Source of the DNA: Oscillospiraceae bacterium
GTDB taxonomy: Bacteria > Bacillota > Clostridia > Oscillospirales > CAG-272
Reading direction: 5' to 3'
Length of the DNA stretch: 64,000 bases
Assembly (NCBI GenBank): GCA_015064355.1
Contig: SVSJ01000009.1
Location: 1-64,000, forward strand
Notes under the pieces: generated by a model
Told to the model about the DNA's origin: nothing
The model's input: the letters and a program-made list of their open reading frames with translations, nothing else
Database searches by the model: none
In this document: piece by piece, positions 33,611-42,743 of the stretch
Numbering within the stretch: the stretch's first letter is position 1
Layout: the number at the start of each line of letters is the position of its first letter
Made by a program: the position numbers and the translations under genes

Positions 33611-34438
33611 ATGAAGCACAGTATTCTCGAGATTTTTGACACGGAGACCGGTGAAAGACGCGAGATTCTCCGAACTGACGAGCACATAAAAGCCCCGTTT
33701 TTTCGGTCTGACAGCGAGCTTTGCTATAACGCAGGCGGGCTGATCTACAGAATACGCCTTGACTCAGGCGAGACCTGCGTGATCCCCACGGGAAACTGCA
33801 CCCACAGTAACAACGATCACCTTTTCTCGCCTGACGGACGGTATCTTGCAATATCGGACGAGGTACCTGGCATTGGCTCGAAGATCTGGCTCCTTGACCT
33901 GGAAGGGGATGCTGAACCGCGACTGCTCACACCTGATAACATTTGCTACCTGCACGGGTATTCCCCCGACGGCAGTACCCTACTCTACACCTCAAAGCGG
34001 AACGGCACCTGCGATATATATTCCCTCTCCTTAGACACCGCAGAAGAAACAAGGCTGACTTTCGGCGAGGGACACAACGACGGCGCGGAGTATTCGCCAT
34101 GCGGCAAGCACGTGTATTTTAATTCCACTCGGGGCGGGCTGATGGACTGCTACCGAATGGACGCGGACGGCAAAAATCCCGTCAGACTAACGTGCAACGA
34201 ACGAAACAACTGGTTCCCTCACATCTCACCCGACGGCACGGCTGTGGTTTATCTCTCATACCCAGCGGACGTACAGCCGGACAAGCACCCGCCGGACGAG
34301 AACGTCGAACTGCGGCAAATGAACCCGGACGGCACCGGAGACCGCTGTCTGCTCAAGCTTTACGGCGGACAAGGTACGATTAACGTAAACTCGTGGATGC
34401 CAAGCGGACGGTATTTTGCGTTTGTGCGGTATGAATAG
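33611..34438 (+). CDS. TolB-like beta-propeller (PD40 repeat) protein
   Basis: A 275-residue cytoplasmic protein composed of PD40/WD40-like blades, seen as repeated FSPDGRYLAISD, YSPDGSTLLYTS, YSPCGKHVYFNS and ISPDGTAVVYLS units, each ending in a Trp/Tyr strand. The spacing of about 45 residues gives a six-bladed propeller. Cytosolic members include oligogalacturonate-lyase-like enzymes and scaffolds; no catalytic residues are proposed. An unusually complete AAAGGAGGTG site lies 5 nt before the ATG at 33611, which settles the start. Monocistronic. Confidence 0.8.
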   Translation: MKHSILEIFDTETGERREILRTDEHIKAPFFRSDSELCYNAGGLIYRIRLDSGETCVIPTGNCTHSNNDHLFSPDGRYLAISDEVPGIGSKIWLLDLEGDAEPRLLTPDNICYLHGYSPDGSTLLYTSKRNGTCDIYSLSLDTAEETRLTFGEGHNDGAEYSPCGKHVYFNSTRGGLMDCYRMDADGKNPVRLTCNERNNWFPHISPDGTAVVYLSYPADVQPDKHPPDENVELRQMNPDGTGDRCLLKLYGGQGTINVNSWMPSGRYFAFVRYE

Positions 34439-34444
34439 ACACAA

Positions 34445-34482
34445 AAATCCCCTTACTTTTTCGTAAGGGGATCGTTTTTTAT
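34445..34482. terminator. Bidirectional terminator
   Basis: AATCCCCTTAC-TTTTTC-GTAAGGGGAT flanked by AAAAA and GTTTTTTATT, between converging propeller (+) and oxidoreductase (-) genes. Confidence 0.85.
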
Positions 34483-34486
34483 TAAA

Positions 34487-35734
34487 TTACTTGTCCAGAG
34501 CGTAGAAGCCGTGGTTCTTGTCGGCTACGTCGTCTCTGTGAGTCCACTTGCCGCGTGTGAAGTCGGGAATCTCAACAGCTGCGCCGCCGAGTGTGATAGA
34601 CTGCTCGGACAGAGGTGTGATTACCATCCAAGCCGCTGTGTCGTATGTATCGATCGGGGGAACTTCACCATTCTTAAGTGCTTCAAAGTAAGCGTCGAAT
34701 ACGAGCCAGTCCATACCGCCGTGTCCACCCTTAACTCCTTCTTCCTCAAATCTGCGCCATACGGGATGTTCCCATTCCTTGCGGTATTCTTCGATATTGT
34801 TGTGGAAGTCCTTGCGATCTGCCTCAGGCACCTCTTCGCCGTGAACGCTGTCAATGAATACGCTTGCGGTCATTTCGCTGAAGAAGCCTTCAGTACCGCG
34901 CATAGTGTAGTTTCTGGAGTAGAATCTGGGGAGAGAGTTGTCAAGTGTGAGTGTGATAAGCTCACCGTTTGCACACAAAATATTTGTCTTTACGATGTCA
35001 CCCTGTTTGAGCTGTGCTGTCTGAAGAGCAGGATCGATATTTGGACGAGTCTTTGCGTAAGTATTGATACCGCGCGCCTTAGACGCCATAGCGTTAAGGG
35101 ATATCATTCTGTTACCGCGGTTGATATCGAGAGTCTTCGCGATCGGGCCAAGCTCGTGTGTGGGATAGTTTTCGCAGCAACGGTTCATAAAGTTGCGAAG
35201 TCTGTAATGCTTTGTAGTGCTAGCACTGGCGATCTCAACGCGGAGGTCATGCTGATATCCGCCCTCGCAGGCAACGATCTCACCGAACACGCCGGCACGT
35301 ACCATACGCATAACCATCATTTCGTTACGGTCATAGCAGCAGTTTTCGAGCATCATGCAGTGGATGCCGGTTCTCTCGTATGCATTAACGAGGTCCCAGC
35401 AGTCCTGTACGCTGTAAGCACCGCCTACCTCAATACCAACCTGCTTGCCGTGATCCATAGCATAGATAGCAGCAGGAATATGATTTTCCCAAGCGGAGAA
35501 TACGAATACTACGTCAACATCGTCTCTGCGGATAAGTTCTTTGTAATCGGTTGTACCGTAGATATCAGTCCAACCCTTCTTTTTATTGCAGTATTCGATA
35601 GCATGATCAATTCTATCCTGATAAATGTCGCATACTGCTGTGATAACGGTGTCGTCTCTCTCTGTGAGAATGCCCTGAATGTGGCCAAAACCGCGGCTGC
35701 CAAGGCCAATAACACCAACTCTGAATTCAGTCAT
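34487..35734 (-). CDS. Gfo/Idh/MocA family oxidoreductase
   Basis: A 415-residue NAD(P)-dependent sugar or inositol dehydrogenase. The Rossmann motif is VGVIGLGSRGFGH, followed by AVCDIYQDR; the catalytic-region motif EVGGAYSVQDCW replaces the common EKP, and the C-terminal barrel contains GGHGGMDWLVFDAYFEA, the latter as in GH109-like members. That suggests a glycosidase or dehydrogenase acting on sugar derivatives via a bound NAD. GAGGT precedes the ATG at 35734. It has its own strong promoter and terminator. Confidence 0.88.
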   Translation of the reverse strand: MTEFRVGVIGLGSRGFGHIQGILTERDDTVITAVCDIYQDRIDHAIEYCNKKKGWTDIYGTTDYKELIRRDDVDVVFVFSAWENHIPAAIYAMDHGKQVGIEVGGAYSVQDCWDLVNAYERTGIHCMMLENCCYDRNEMMVMRMVRAGVFGEIVACEGGYQHDLRVEIASASTTKHYRLRNFMNRCCENYPTHELGPIAKTLDINRGNRMISLNAMASKARGINTYAKTRPNIDPALQTAQLKQGDIVKTNILCANGELITLTLDNSLPRFYSRNYTMRGTEGFFSEMTASVFIDSVHGEEVPEADRKDFHNNIEEYRKEWEHPVWRRFEEEGVKGGHGGMDWLVFDAYFEALKNGEVPPIDTYDTAAWMVITPLSEQSITLGGAAVEIPDFTRGKWTHRDDVADKNHGFYALDK

Positions 35735-35803
35735 AATATACCTCGTTTGCAAATGAGTTTTTTCAAAAATAATAAATGCGATTTTTCGCACTACTTATCT
35801 CAT

Positions 35804-35831
35804 ATTATACCACATCTGCGCCTCTTGTCAA
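35804..35831 (-). promoter_or_regulatory. Promoter of the Gfo/Idh oxidoreductase gene
   Basis: TTGACA and TATAAT on the minus strand with a 16-bp spacer. The 342-bp divergent region 35735-36076 holds this promoter and the ftsK promoter, and nothing else recognisable. Confidence 0.8.
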
Positions 35832-35937
35832 GAAGATTTCGACAGTTTTTTGCCCTGTATTTTCAGTTTTTTCGCCATCCTCTTTCGCAGCCGCAGATTA
35901 ATTCTTTTCCTTACTTACAATAAAGTGAAATTTATCC

Positions 35938-35966
35938 TTGTTTTTTCTCACGTTTTATGTTAAAAT
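35938..35966 (+). promoter_or_regulatory. Promoter of ftsK
   Basis: TTGTTT and TAAAAT with a 17-bp spacer; the leader to the ATG at 36077 is about 105 nt. Confidence 0.5.
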
Positions 35967-36076
35967 ATATATTGGCGTTGTTTGTGCAGATTCCTCTGTA
36001 CAATTTTCGCCTGCTGATACAAAACACAAAAGGACAGAATTATAATAAATATATTACTCTCCGGAAAGGACAGGTC

Positions 36077-39064
36077 ATGGCAAAAACAAGTAGTACAAAT
36101 AAAAACTCCGGAAAATCCACAACTACAAAAAAACAAACCTATAAAAAGACTGAGCCAAAGAAAACGACCGTGAAGAATCAGGCTACGAAACCAAAAAAGA
36201 CGGAAGCACCGGTTCAGCAGAAAATTGAAAATATCGAGAAGAAAAAGGCGGAAAATACCTTTATCAATCAAGCGATGCCGTATCTTATGGCGGTTCTTGC
36301 GATCCTTATTGCAGGATGCGTTATCTTAGGCGGTGGCAAGATCGGCGGAGCTATCAAGAACGTTCTCACCGGGCTTTTCGCAGGTGCGGCTTATGCCCTT
36401 CCCGTGTTCATTCTCATTCGTACATTCCTTTGGAAACGTGACGTAAACGAAGGTCAGAACACCGGCCGCAGTATTTGCACCGCTGTTGTGTTCCTTCTTC
36501 TCGCGGCACTTCTGCACATTCTCGGTGGCGGTCAGGCAACATTCCAACTTGCTGCGCATTACAGCGACGGCGTTTCCCTCGTGGGCGGCGGTGTGTTTGG
36601 CGGCCTCCTCGGTCAGCTTTTCATCGTCGGATTTGACAAGGTATTGTCTCTTATCATAATCTTTGCCGCAATGATCCTTCTCGGACTTTACGTTGCAGGC
36701 ATAACTCCTCGCGGCGTATACATTTATGTGGCTTACAGAATCAAGTTCGCAAGTGAAAGACGTGAGGAACGCCGTGCACTCGAAGCGGAACAGAGAAAGA
36801 ACGCCCCCCCAACAAAGAAGCAGCTTAAGGAAGAGGAGTATCTGGAATATCTCCGCCAGAAGAAAAAAGCCGCTCTTGCTGAGGCTGAGGATGAAATCGA
36901 ACCTTATGAGCAACAGCCTATAGTTGAGCAGCCCACGCCTCACGTTGTAAGAAACAATGCCACGGTTTATCGTGTAAAGAAGCAGAAGGCAAGCACCCTT
37001 GATCCCTCAAATGATCCCGATGCAAACGCAAAACGCGATGTAAAGAACATCAGCGACAGCGATTACGACGATGATATTGACTCTCCCGCAATTACAACAG
37101 AGAAGATCCCCCCGGAAAAGATCGAAGCTGAGGAGCTTCCTCTTGATCAGGAAACTGTTGACGAGCAGATCTTCGATGAAGTAATGCGTCGTACTCGGGA
37201 AAGAATAGAAAAGAGCCAGAAGAAAAACGGCATTGAGCCTAAAACCGCAGAGGAACTGGGCGCATCGACAGGGGTCGTTGATCCCACAGATGCCCGTGAC
37301 AAAGAGGTCACTGACGAGATCGTTGGCGGCGACGTTCTTGATGCTGTTGAAATGGCAACACAGGCAATGCGTGAAAAGAAATCCGCATCTGCCGCAAAAC
37401 AGTCTGCAAAGAATACGGAAGAGGAAGAGTTTGACGTTTCCAAGATCTTCGTAAATCCCGAGGACGTGGAAATGATCGACAAGATCTCCGAGGCCCACAA
37501 CACTCTGGATGTTCACAGAGAAGCTGTGTCCTCTCCCCTGCCCACAGTTCAGAAGGCAGTCCGCCCATCTGCTCCCACCTACAAATTCCCGCCCATCGAG
37601 CTTCTCACAGAGGACCCCGGTCGAGGAAAGGAAAATATCAGAGAAGAGCTGCAGAATAATGCTGTCAAGCTGGTTGAAACACTCAAGAGCTTTAACGTAA
37701 AAACAAAAATCGAAAATATCTCTCGCGGTCCTACCATCACCAGATACGAGCTTCTGCCAGAATCCGGCACCAGAGTTCGTTCCATTGTTAACCTTGTAGA
37801 CGACATCGCACTTAATCTTGCCACAACAGGTGTGCGTATCGAAGCCCCCATCCCCGGCAAGTCCGCCGTTGGTATCGAGGTACCCAACAAGAATCAGGCA
37901 ACCGTTCATCTGCGTACCCTTATCCAGGATTCCAGATTTATTGAAGCAAAGAGCAAGCTCAGTGCATGTCTCGGCGAAAACGTAGCCGGAGAAGCGATCT
38001 ACTTTGATATTGCAAAGATGCCTCACTTGCTTATCGCCGGTGCCACAGGTATGGGTAAGTCGGTATGTATCAACTCCATTATCACAAGCCTTCTTTATAA
38101 GGCTTCTCCCGAAGAATTGAAGATGATCCTCATCGACCCTAAAAAGGTTGAGCTCAGCATTTACAACGGAATCCCCCATCTCCTTGTACCAGTTGTGAGT
38201 GATCCCAAAAAGGCGGCTGGTTCCCTTTCCTGGGCAGTTGCCGAAATGGACCGCCGCTTTGGTCTTATTGAGGCTGTGGGTGTGCGCGATATTACAAACT
38301 ATAATAAAGCTGTCAAAGACGATCCCGACTACGAATATTTGCCGAGAATCGTTATCATCATCGACGAGCTTGCTGACCTTATGATGACAGCACCCAAGGA
38401 CGTTGAAGAATCCATATGCCGTATTGCACAGAAGGCAAGAGCCGCAGGTATGCACCTGGTAATCGGTACACAGCGTCCCTCCGTTGACGTTATCACCGGT
38501 CTCATCAAGGCAAATATTCCATCCAGAATCGCGTTTACCGTTTCTTCACAGATCGACTCCCGTACCATTATTGATAAAGCAGGTGCTGAAAGCCTTATCG
38601 GCAGAGGAGATATGCTCTTTAACCCTGTAGGCGCGCAGAAGCCTATCCGTGTTCAGGGTGCATTTATCTCCGAATCCGACGTTGAAGAGGTAGTTTCCTA
38701 TATCAAGAATATGAACACAGGCTTCGGCTACTCTGACGAGGTTGCAAATCAGATCGAGCGTGAAGCACAGAAATGCGACTCCGATGATAAGAAGGACAAG
38801 CGATCCGACGATGCGGGAATTTCCGGCGAGGACGCTATGCTTAAATCCGCAGTAGAGCTGGCAATCGAAAGCGGAAAGATCTCCACTTCTCTAATTCAGC
38901 GCAGACTTTCCCTGGGTTACGGTCGTGCGGCAAAGCTTATTGACCGAATGGAAGAGCTGGGTTACGTATCAGCACCCGACGGGCAGAAGCCACGTGAGGT
39001 TCTTATCACAAAGCAGGAATACATGGAAATGCGCCTCAAGGACGAGACCCCATTTGATGAGTAA
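36077..39064 (+). CDS. ftsK: DNA translocase FtsK/SpoIIIE
   Basis: A 995-residue septal or sporulation DNA pump that moves the chromosome through the closing septum. Order: Lys/Thr-rich N-terminus (1-65), four membrane helices (about 68-215), a charged low-complexity linker to about 505, then the motor with Walker A GATGMGKSV (about 652-660) and Walker B IVIIIDELADLMM, TQRPSVDVITGLIKANIPSRIAF, and a C-terminal gamma winged helix (SLIQRRLSLGYGRAAKLIDRMEELG) that reads KOPS/SRS sequences. GGAAAGGACAGG precedes the ATG at 36077; a start 40 codons earlier is not supported. Whether it works in division or sporulation is open. Confidence 0.95.
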   Translation: MAKTSSTNKNSGKSTTTKKQTYKKTEPKKTTVKNQATKPKKTEAPVQQKIENIEKKKAENTFINQAMPYLMAVLAILIAGCVILGGGKIGGAIKNVLTGLFAGAAYALPVFILIRTFLWKRDVNEGQNTGRSICTAVVFLLLAALLHILGGGQATFQLAAHYSDGVSLVGGGVFGGLLGQLFIVGFDKVLSLIIIFAAMILLGLYVAGITPRGVYIYVAYRIKFASERREERRALEAEQRKNAPPTKKQLKEEEYLEYLRQKKKAALAEAEDEIEPYEQQPIVEQPTPHVVRNNATVYRVKKQKASTLDPSNDPDANAKRDVKNISDSDYDDDIDSPAITTEKIPPEKIEAEELPLDQETVDEQIFDEVMRRTRERIEKSQKKNGIEPKTAEELGASTGVVDPTDARDKEVTDEIVGGDVLDAVEMATQAMREKKSASAAKQSAKNTEEEEFDVSKIFVNPEDVEMIDKISEAHNTLDVHREAVSSPLPTVQKAVRPSAPTYKFPPIELLTEDPGRGKENIREELQNNAVKLVETLKSFNVKTKIENISRGPTITRYELLPESGTRVRSIVNLVDDIALNLATTGVRIEAPIPGKSAVGIEVPNKNQATVHLRTLIQDSRFIEAKSKLSACLGENVAGEAIYFDIAKMPHLLIAGATGMGKSVCINSIITSLLYKASPEELKMILIDPKKVELSIYNGIPHLLVPVVSDPKKAAGSLSWAVAEMDRRFGLIEAVGVRDITNYNKAVKDDPDYEYLPRIVIIIDELADLMMTAPKDVEESICRIAQKARAAGMHLVIGTQRPSVDVITGLIKANIPSRIAFTVSSQIDSRTIIDKAGAESLIGRGDMLFNPVGAQKPIRVQGAFISESDVEEVVSYIKNMNTGFGYSDEVANQIEREAQKCDSDDKKDKRSDDAGISGEDAMLKSAVELAIESGKISTSLIQRRLSLGYGRAAKLIDRMEELGYVSAPDGQKPREVLITKQEYMEMRLKDETPFDE

Positions 39065-39106
39065 ATCCCCCCGTTCTCAAATAAATAGAATCAAGGAAAT
39101 AACATC

Positions 39107-39778
39107 ATGTCAAAATTTATAGTACTCGAAGGGCTTGACGGTTCCGGCAAGGGAACGCAGATCGAGCTTCTCAGAAAATATCTCACAGACAACGGCAAGC
39201 GGGTCGTGGTCATAGACTTCCCTGACTACGCCTCTGATGGATCAATGCTGGTGCGTATGTACCTTGACGGTAAGCTTGGAAAAAATCCCTCAGATACCAA
39301 CGCATACGCCGCATCAATGTTCTTCGCCGCAGACCGCTACGTTAGCTACGTTACAGGCTGGCGGGAGGATTATCTCCGCGACGATACATATATAATCGCA
39401 AACCGCTACACCACCGCAAATGCGTATCATCAGCTTTCCAAAATGCCCAAGGAGGACTGGGACTCATTTCTCGCCTGGCTCTGGGATTTCGAATTTGGAA
39501 AGCTTGGACTCCCATCCCCCGACCGCGTTATCCTGCTGGATATGCCCGAATCCGTGTCTTCAGCTCTCGTGAGAAACCGCAGTGCGGAAACCGGACGCAA
39601 AATAGATATTCACGAAAAAGACGAGGAATATCTACTGTCCTGCCGACGTGCAGCAAACTATACAGCAGAAAAATGCAATTGGCGCGTTGTCAAGTGCGCC
39701 GGTGAAAATGATACTGTGCCTCGCAGCCGCGAATCCATTGCCGCAGATATCGTAAAAAACATCGAAGATCTGCTCTGA
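39107..39778 (+). CDS. tmk: Thymidylate kinase
   Basis: Phosphorylates dTMP to dTDP for DNA synthesis. A 223-residue P-loop kinase: Walker A GLDGSGKG (residues 9-16), the DFP motif VIDFPDY, the ADRY motif FFAADRYVSY, and NRYTTANAYHQ. It deviates from the usual enzyme in lacking a clear Arg-rich LID; GRKIDIHEKDEEYL occupies that region. The gene lies 42 bp after ftsK, probably as the second gene of that transcript, and AAGGAA precedes its ATG. Confidence 0.9.
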   Translation: MSKFIVLEGLDGSGKGTQIELLRKYLTDNGKRVVVIDFPDYASDGSMLVRMYLDGKLGKNPSDTNAYAASMFFAADRYVSYVTGWREDYLRDDTYIIANRYTTANAYHQLSKMPKEDWDSFLAWLWDFEFGKLGLPSPDRVILLDMPESVSSALVRNRSAETGRKIDIHEKDEEYLLSCRRAANYTAEKCNWRVVKCAGENDTVPRSRESIAADIVKNIEDLL

Positions 39779-39865
39779 TCCCACGGCTTGTCAAGTATCA
39801 CAAGTTGGGAATAAATATTTCGTAGAAATTCAGCTTATTTTTTGTAATTTCTTTTAATATTTCTG

Positions 39866-39894
39866 TTTACAAAACAAAAATTATATGTTATAAT
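39866..39894 (+). promoter_or_regulatory. Promoter of rpsO
   Basis: TTTACA and TATAAT with a 17-bp spacer; initiation near 39901 gives a leader of about 110 nt. Confidence 0.75.
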
Positions 39895-39900
39895 ATACGT

Positions 39901-40005
39901 TGGTCGCCCGTGTCTCGGTTTTCGGATCAAAGGTCTTTATGACGTTTCACCCGCCGTTTGCTGAGGCTTGGGGATTAAATAAATTTTTATAGGTGAAAGG
40001 AGCTA
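39901..40005 (+). promoter_or_regulatory. Structured rpsO leader, candidate S15 autoregulatory RNA
   Basis: The transcript leader between the rpsO promoter and GAAAGGAG contains GC-rich complementary segments (CCCGTGTCTCGG, CACCCGCCG, CTGAGGCTTGGGG). S15 represses its own mRNA in many bacteria through lineage-specific leaders. The fold could not be assigned to a known S15 leader class by eye. Confidence 0.35.
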
Positions 40006-40010
40006 CTACA

Positions 40011-40277
40011 ATGCTCACAAAGGAAAAGAAGCAGGAAATTATCGAAACCTACAAGGTTCACGAGGGTGACACAGGTTCTCCCGAAGTTCAGATCGCTATT
40101 CTGACCTACAGAATCGAAACTCTCACCGAGCACCTCAAGGCTAACAAGAAGGACCACCACAGCCGTCGCGGCCTTAACAAGATGGTTGGTCACAGACGTA
40201 ACCTTCTCGGCTACCTCAAGGACAACGATATCGAACGTTACCGCGCTATTATCGAAAAGCTCGGTCTCAGAAGATAA
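40011..40277 (+). CDS. rpsO: 30S ribosomal protein S15
   Basis: The 88-residue primary 16S rRNA-binding protein of the platform. Typical sequence: [51 protein letters not shown] and a C-terminal EKLGLRR. GAAAGGAG lies 7 nt before the ATG at 40011. It forms the classical rpsO-pnp pair. Confidence 0.98.
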   Translation: MLTKEKKQEIIETYKVHEGDTGSPEVQIAILTYRIETLTEHLKANKKDHHSRRGLNKMVGHRRNLLGYLKDNDIERYRAIIEKLGLRR

Positions 40278-40307
40278 GTTTCCGCTTATCCGAAATCGCA
40301 ACTGTTG

Positions 40308-40338
40308 TGTCGCGGCGGTAAATATTGCCGTCGCGGCA
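40308..40338 (+). other. rpsO-pnp intergenic hairpin
   Basis: TGTCGCGGCGGTA-AATAT-TGCCGTCGCGGCA gives a 13-bp stem with three G-U pairs and no T-run. In other bacteria rpsO-pnp intergenic and pnp leader stems are RNase III and PNPase targets; a similar role is inferred. Confidence 0.55.
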
Positions 40339-40383
40339 TAATTATTTGCACAGAATTACCCATGTACCCATGCCCGCTTTGGA

Positions 40384-40436
40384 TTAGCAGTTAAACAAAG
40401 GTCCGATATATATCAGGCAGTTGTTTAAGTGCTGAA
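40384..40436 (+). promoter_or_regulatory. Long hairpin in the pnp leader
   Basis: TTAGCAGTTAAACAA (40384-40398) pairs with TTGTTTAAGTGCTGAA (40421-40436) in a stem of about 15 bp, continued inward by CCGAT/ATCAGG. It ends 50 nt before the pnp ATG. PNPase represses its own mRNA through such a stem in Escherichia coli; this looks like an analogous autoregulatory element. Confidence 0.5.
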
Positions 40437-40486
40437 CCGGAGCGGTAAAATTTAAATTTAAAGAAAAAAGAAAGGTAAAAAACGAA

Positions 40487-42580
40487 ATGTTCGAAAACTT
40501 CAAGACTTTTTCCTACAATTTCGCAGGCAGACCGCTTGTAATTGAAAGCGGCAAAATGGCTGGCCTTGCAAACGGCTCCGTTCTCGTAAGATACGGCGAA
40601 ACAGCTATCCTCGCTTGCGCTACCGCATCCGAAAGACCTCGCGACGGTATCGACTTCCTTCCCCTGTCTATTGACTTCGAAGAAAGACTTTACGCAGTAG
40701 GCAGAATCCCCGGCTCTTACCTCAAGAGAGAAGGCAGACCCAGCGAAAAGGCGATCCTCACAGCTCGTGTGATCGACAGACCTATCCGTCCCCTTTTCCC
40801 CAAGGATCTCCGTAACGACGTTGCTATTTCCCTTCTCGTTCTCTCCGTTGACCACGACGCTTCCCCTGAAATCGCAGCTATGATCGGTGCGTCCATCGCC
40901 CTTTCTATCTCCGATATTCCGTGGAATGGTCCTATCGGCGGTGTGTTCGTAGGTCTCACAGAGGAAGAAGGCCTTATTATCAACCCCACAGCAGAACAGC
41001 GTGAACGCTCCATCCTCGAGCTTACCGTTGCAGGTACTGAAAAGAAGGTTGTAATGATCGAAGCAGGCGCTGCAGAAGTTCCGGACGACAAGATGTTCGA
41101 AGCTATCATGCTCGCTCATGAAGAAATCAAGAAGGTTTGCGCATTCATCGAAACAATCAAGGCTGAAATCGGCAAGCCCAAGTTCGAGTATCCCTCTGCT
41201 GAACTTGATCCTGTTCTCTTCGATGCAGTTTACGATTTCTGCGCTGAAGACGTAAAGGTTGCTCTCGACACAGACGATAAGAACATTCGCGATGCTCGCA
41301 TGGCTCCTATCAAAGAGGCTGTTTACAACAAGTTCGACGAAGGCAAGGAAGAAATGCACGTTGTTCTTGACGAAGTTCTCTACAAGATCCAGAAGAAGAT
41401 CGTTCGTCGTTGGCTTCTTGACGAGCAGAAGCGTGTTGACGGCAGAAAGATGGACCAGATCCGTCCTCTCGCTGCTGAAGTTCACCTCTTCAACCGTGAC
41501 CACGGTTCCGGTATGTTCACAAGAGGTCAGACTCAGGTTCTCACAATCGCAACTCTCGGCTCTATCTCCGACGTTCAGATGCTCGACGGTATCTCCGAAG
41601 AAGAAACAAAGCGTTACATGCACCACTACAACATGCCCGGTTACTCCGTAGGTGAAGCTAAGGCTGTTAGAAGCCCCGGCCGCCGCGAGATCGGTCACGG
41701 TGCTCTTGCTGAACGTTCCCTCATTCCCGTACTTCCCTCCGTTGAAGAATTTCCCTACGCTATCCGTTGCGTATCCGAGGTTATTTCTTCCAACGGTTCT
41801 ACATCACAGGCTTCCGTTTGCGGCTCTACCCTCGCTCTTATGGACGCAGGTGTTCCGATCAAGGCTCCCGTTGCAGGTATCTCCTGTGGTCTTATCACAG
41901 AAGGCGACCGTTGGATGACCATGATCGACATCCAGGGTCTTGAAGACTTCTATGGCGACATGGACTTCAAGGTAGCAGGTACTCACGCAGGTATCACATC
42001 CATTCAGATGGACCTTAAGATCGACGGTCTTACTCCCGAGATCATCAAGGAAGCTCTTGCTGTAACGCACAAGGGTCGTGACTACATCATCGACGAAGTT
42101 ATCCTCAAGGCTATTCCCGCTCCTCGTGCAGAGGTTTCCGATTACGCTCCCAAGATGATCTCTATGAAGATTCCCGTAGACAAGATCGCTGAGGTTATCG
42201 GTAAGCAGGGTAAGGTTATCCAGGGTATCGTTGCTGACACAGGTGCTAAGGTTGACATCGAAGACGACGGTTCCGTATTCATTTCCGGTATCGAAAAGGC
42301 ATCTATCGAGGCTGCAAAGAAGATCATCGAAGGCATCATCTTCGAGCCCGAAGTTGGCGCGATCTACGAAGGTGTTGTTACCAGAATCATTCCTATCGGC
42401 GCGTTTGTTGAATTCGCTCCCAAGAAGGAAGGTATGGTTCACATCTCCAAGCTTGACAAGAAGCGTACAGAAAAGGTTGAAGACGTTTGCAACGTTGGCG
42501 ACAGAATCAAGGTTAAGTTCCTTGGTACTGACGAAAAGGGCAGACTCAACCTCTCCCGCAAGGACGCTCTTGACGACTAA
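40487..42580 (+). CDS. pnp: Polyribonucleotide nucleotidyltransferase (PNPase)
   Basis: A 697-residue phosphorolytic 3'-5' exoribonuclease of mRNA decay. Two RNase PH cores (about 12-140 and 315-455) flank an all-helical domain; FTRGQTQVLTIATLG and SNGSTSQASVCGSTLALMDAG with the catalytic Asp motif GDMDFKVAGT are present. KH (about 555-615: IGKQGKVIQGI) and S1 (about 620-695) RNA-binding domains end the protein. GAAAGG lies 10 nt before the ATG. Strong codon bias. Confidence 0.98.
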   Translation: MFENFKTFSYNFAGRPLVIESGKMAGLANGSVLVRYGETAILACATASERPRDGIDFLPLSIDFEERLYAVGRIPGSYLKREGRPSEKAILTARVIDRPIRPLFPKDLRNDVAISLLVLSVDHDASPEIAAMIGASIALSISDIPWNGPIGGVFVGLTEEEGLIINPTAEQRERSILELTVAGTEKKVVMIEAGAAEVPDDKMFEAIMLAHEEIKKVCAFIETIKAEIGKPKFEYPSAELDPVLFDAVYDFCAEDVKVALDTDDKNIRDARMAPIKEAVYNKFDEGKEEMHVVLDEVLYKIQKKIVRRWLLDEQKRVDGRKMDQIRPLAAEVHLFNRDHGSGMFTRGQTQVLTIATLGSISDVQMLDGISEEETKRYMHHYNMPGYSVGEAKAVRSPGRREIGHGALAERSLIPVLPSVEEFPYAIRCVSEVISSNGSTSQASVCGSTLALMDAGVPIKAPVAGISCGLITEGDRWMTMIDIQGLEDFYGDMDFKVAGTHAGITSIQMDLKIDGLTPEIIKEALAVTHKGRDYIIDEVILKAIPAPRAEVSDYAPKMISMKIPVDKIAEVIGKQGKVIQGIVADTGAKVDIEDDGSVFISGIEKASIEAAKKIIEGIIFEPEVGAIYEGVVTRIIPIGAFVEFAPKKEGMVHISKLDKKRTEKVEDVCNVGDRIKVKFLGTDEKGRLNLSRKDALDD

Positions 42581-42589
42581 TCAAAAAAA

Positions 42590-42625
42590 CAAAGCGGTAT
42601 CACATAATGTGGTATCGCTTTTTTC
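42590..42625 (+). terminator. Terminator of pnp
   Basis: AAAGCGGTATCAC-ATAAT-GTGGTATCGCTTT then TTTC. Confidence 0.85.
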
Positions 42626-42743
42626 TATACTGTTAATTTTATATTATATTTTTCCCTATTCCCTTGATTTAATCGGGGGGATATTCTATAATATTACTAT
42701 AAACGCAAATAGATTTGTACATAATAAAGGAACGGTGTAAATT

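Noticed and set aside
34511-35923. 470-codon plus-strand open frame
   Set aside because: It is antisense to the Gfo/Idh oxidoreductase gene and contains no recognisable protein features.
37007-38455. 482-codon minus-strand open frame
   Set aside because: It is antisense to ftsK and Cys-rich in the manner of codon-bias shadows.
40391-41698. 435-codon minus-strand open frame
   Set aside because: It is antisense to pnp, with no motifs or start signals.
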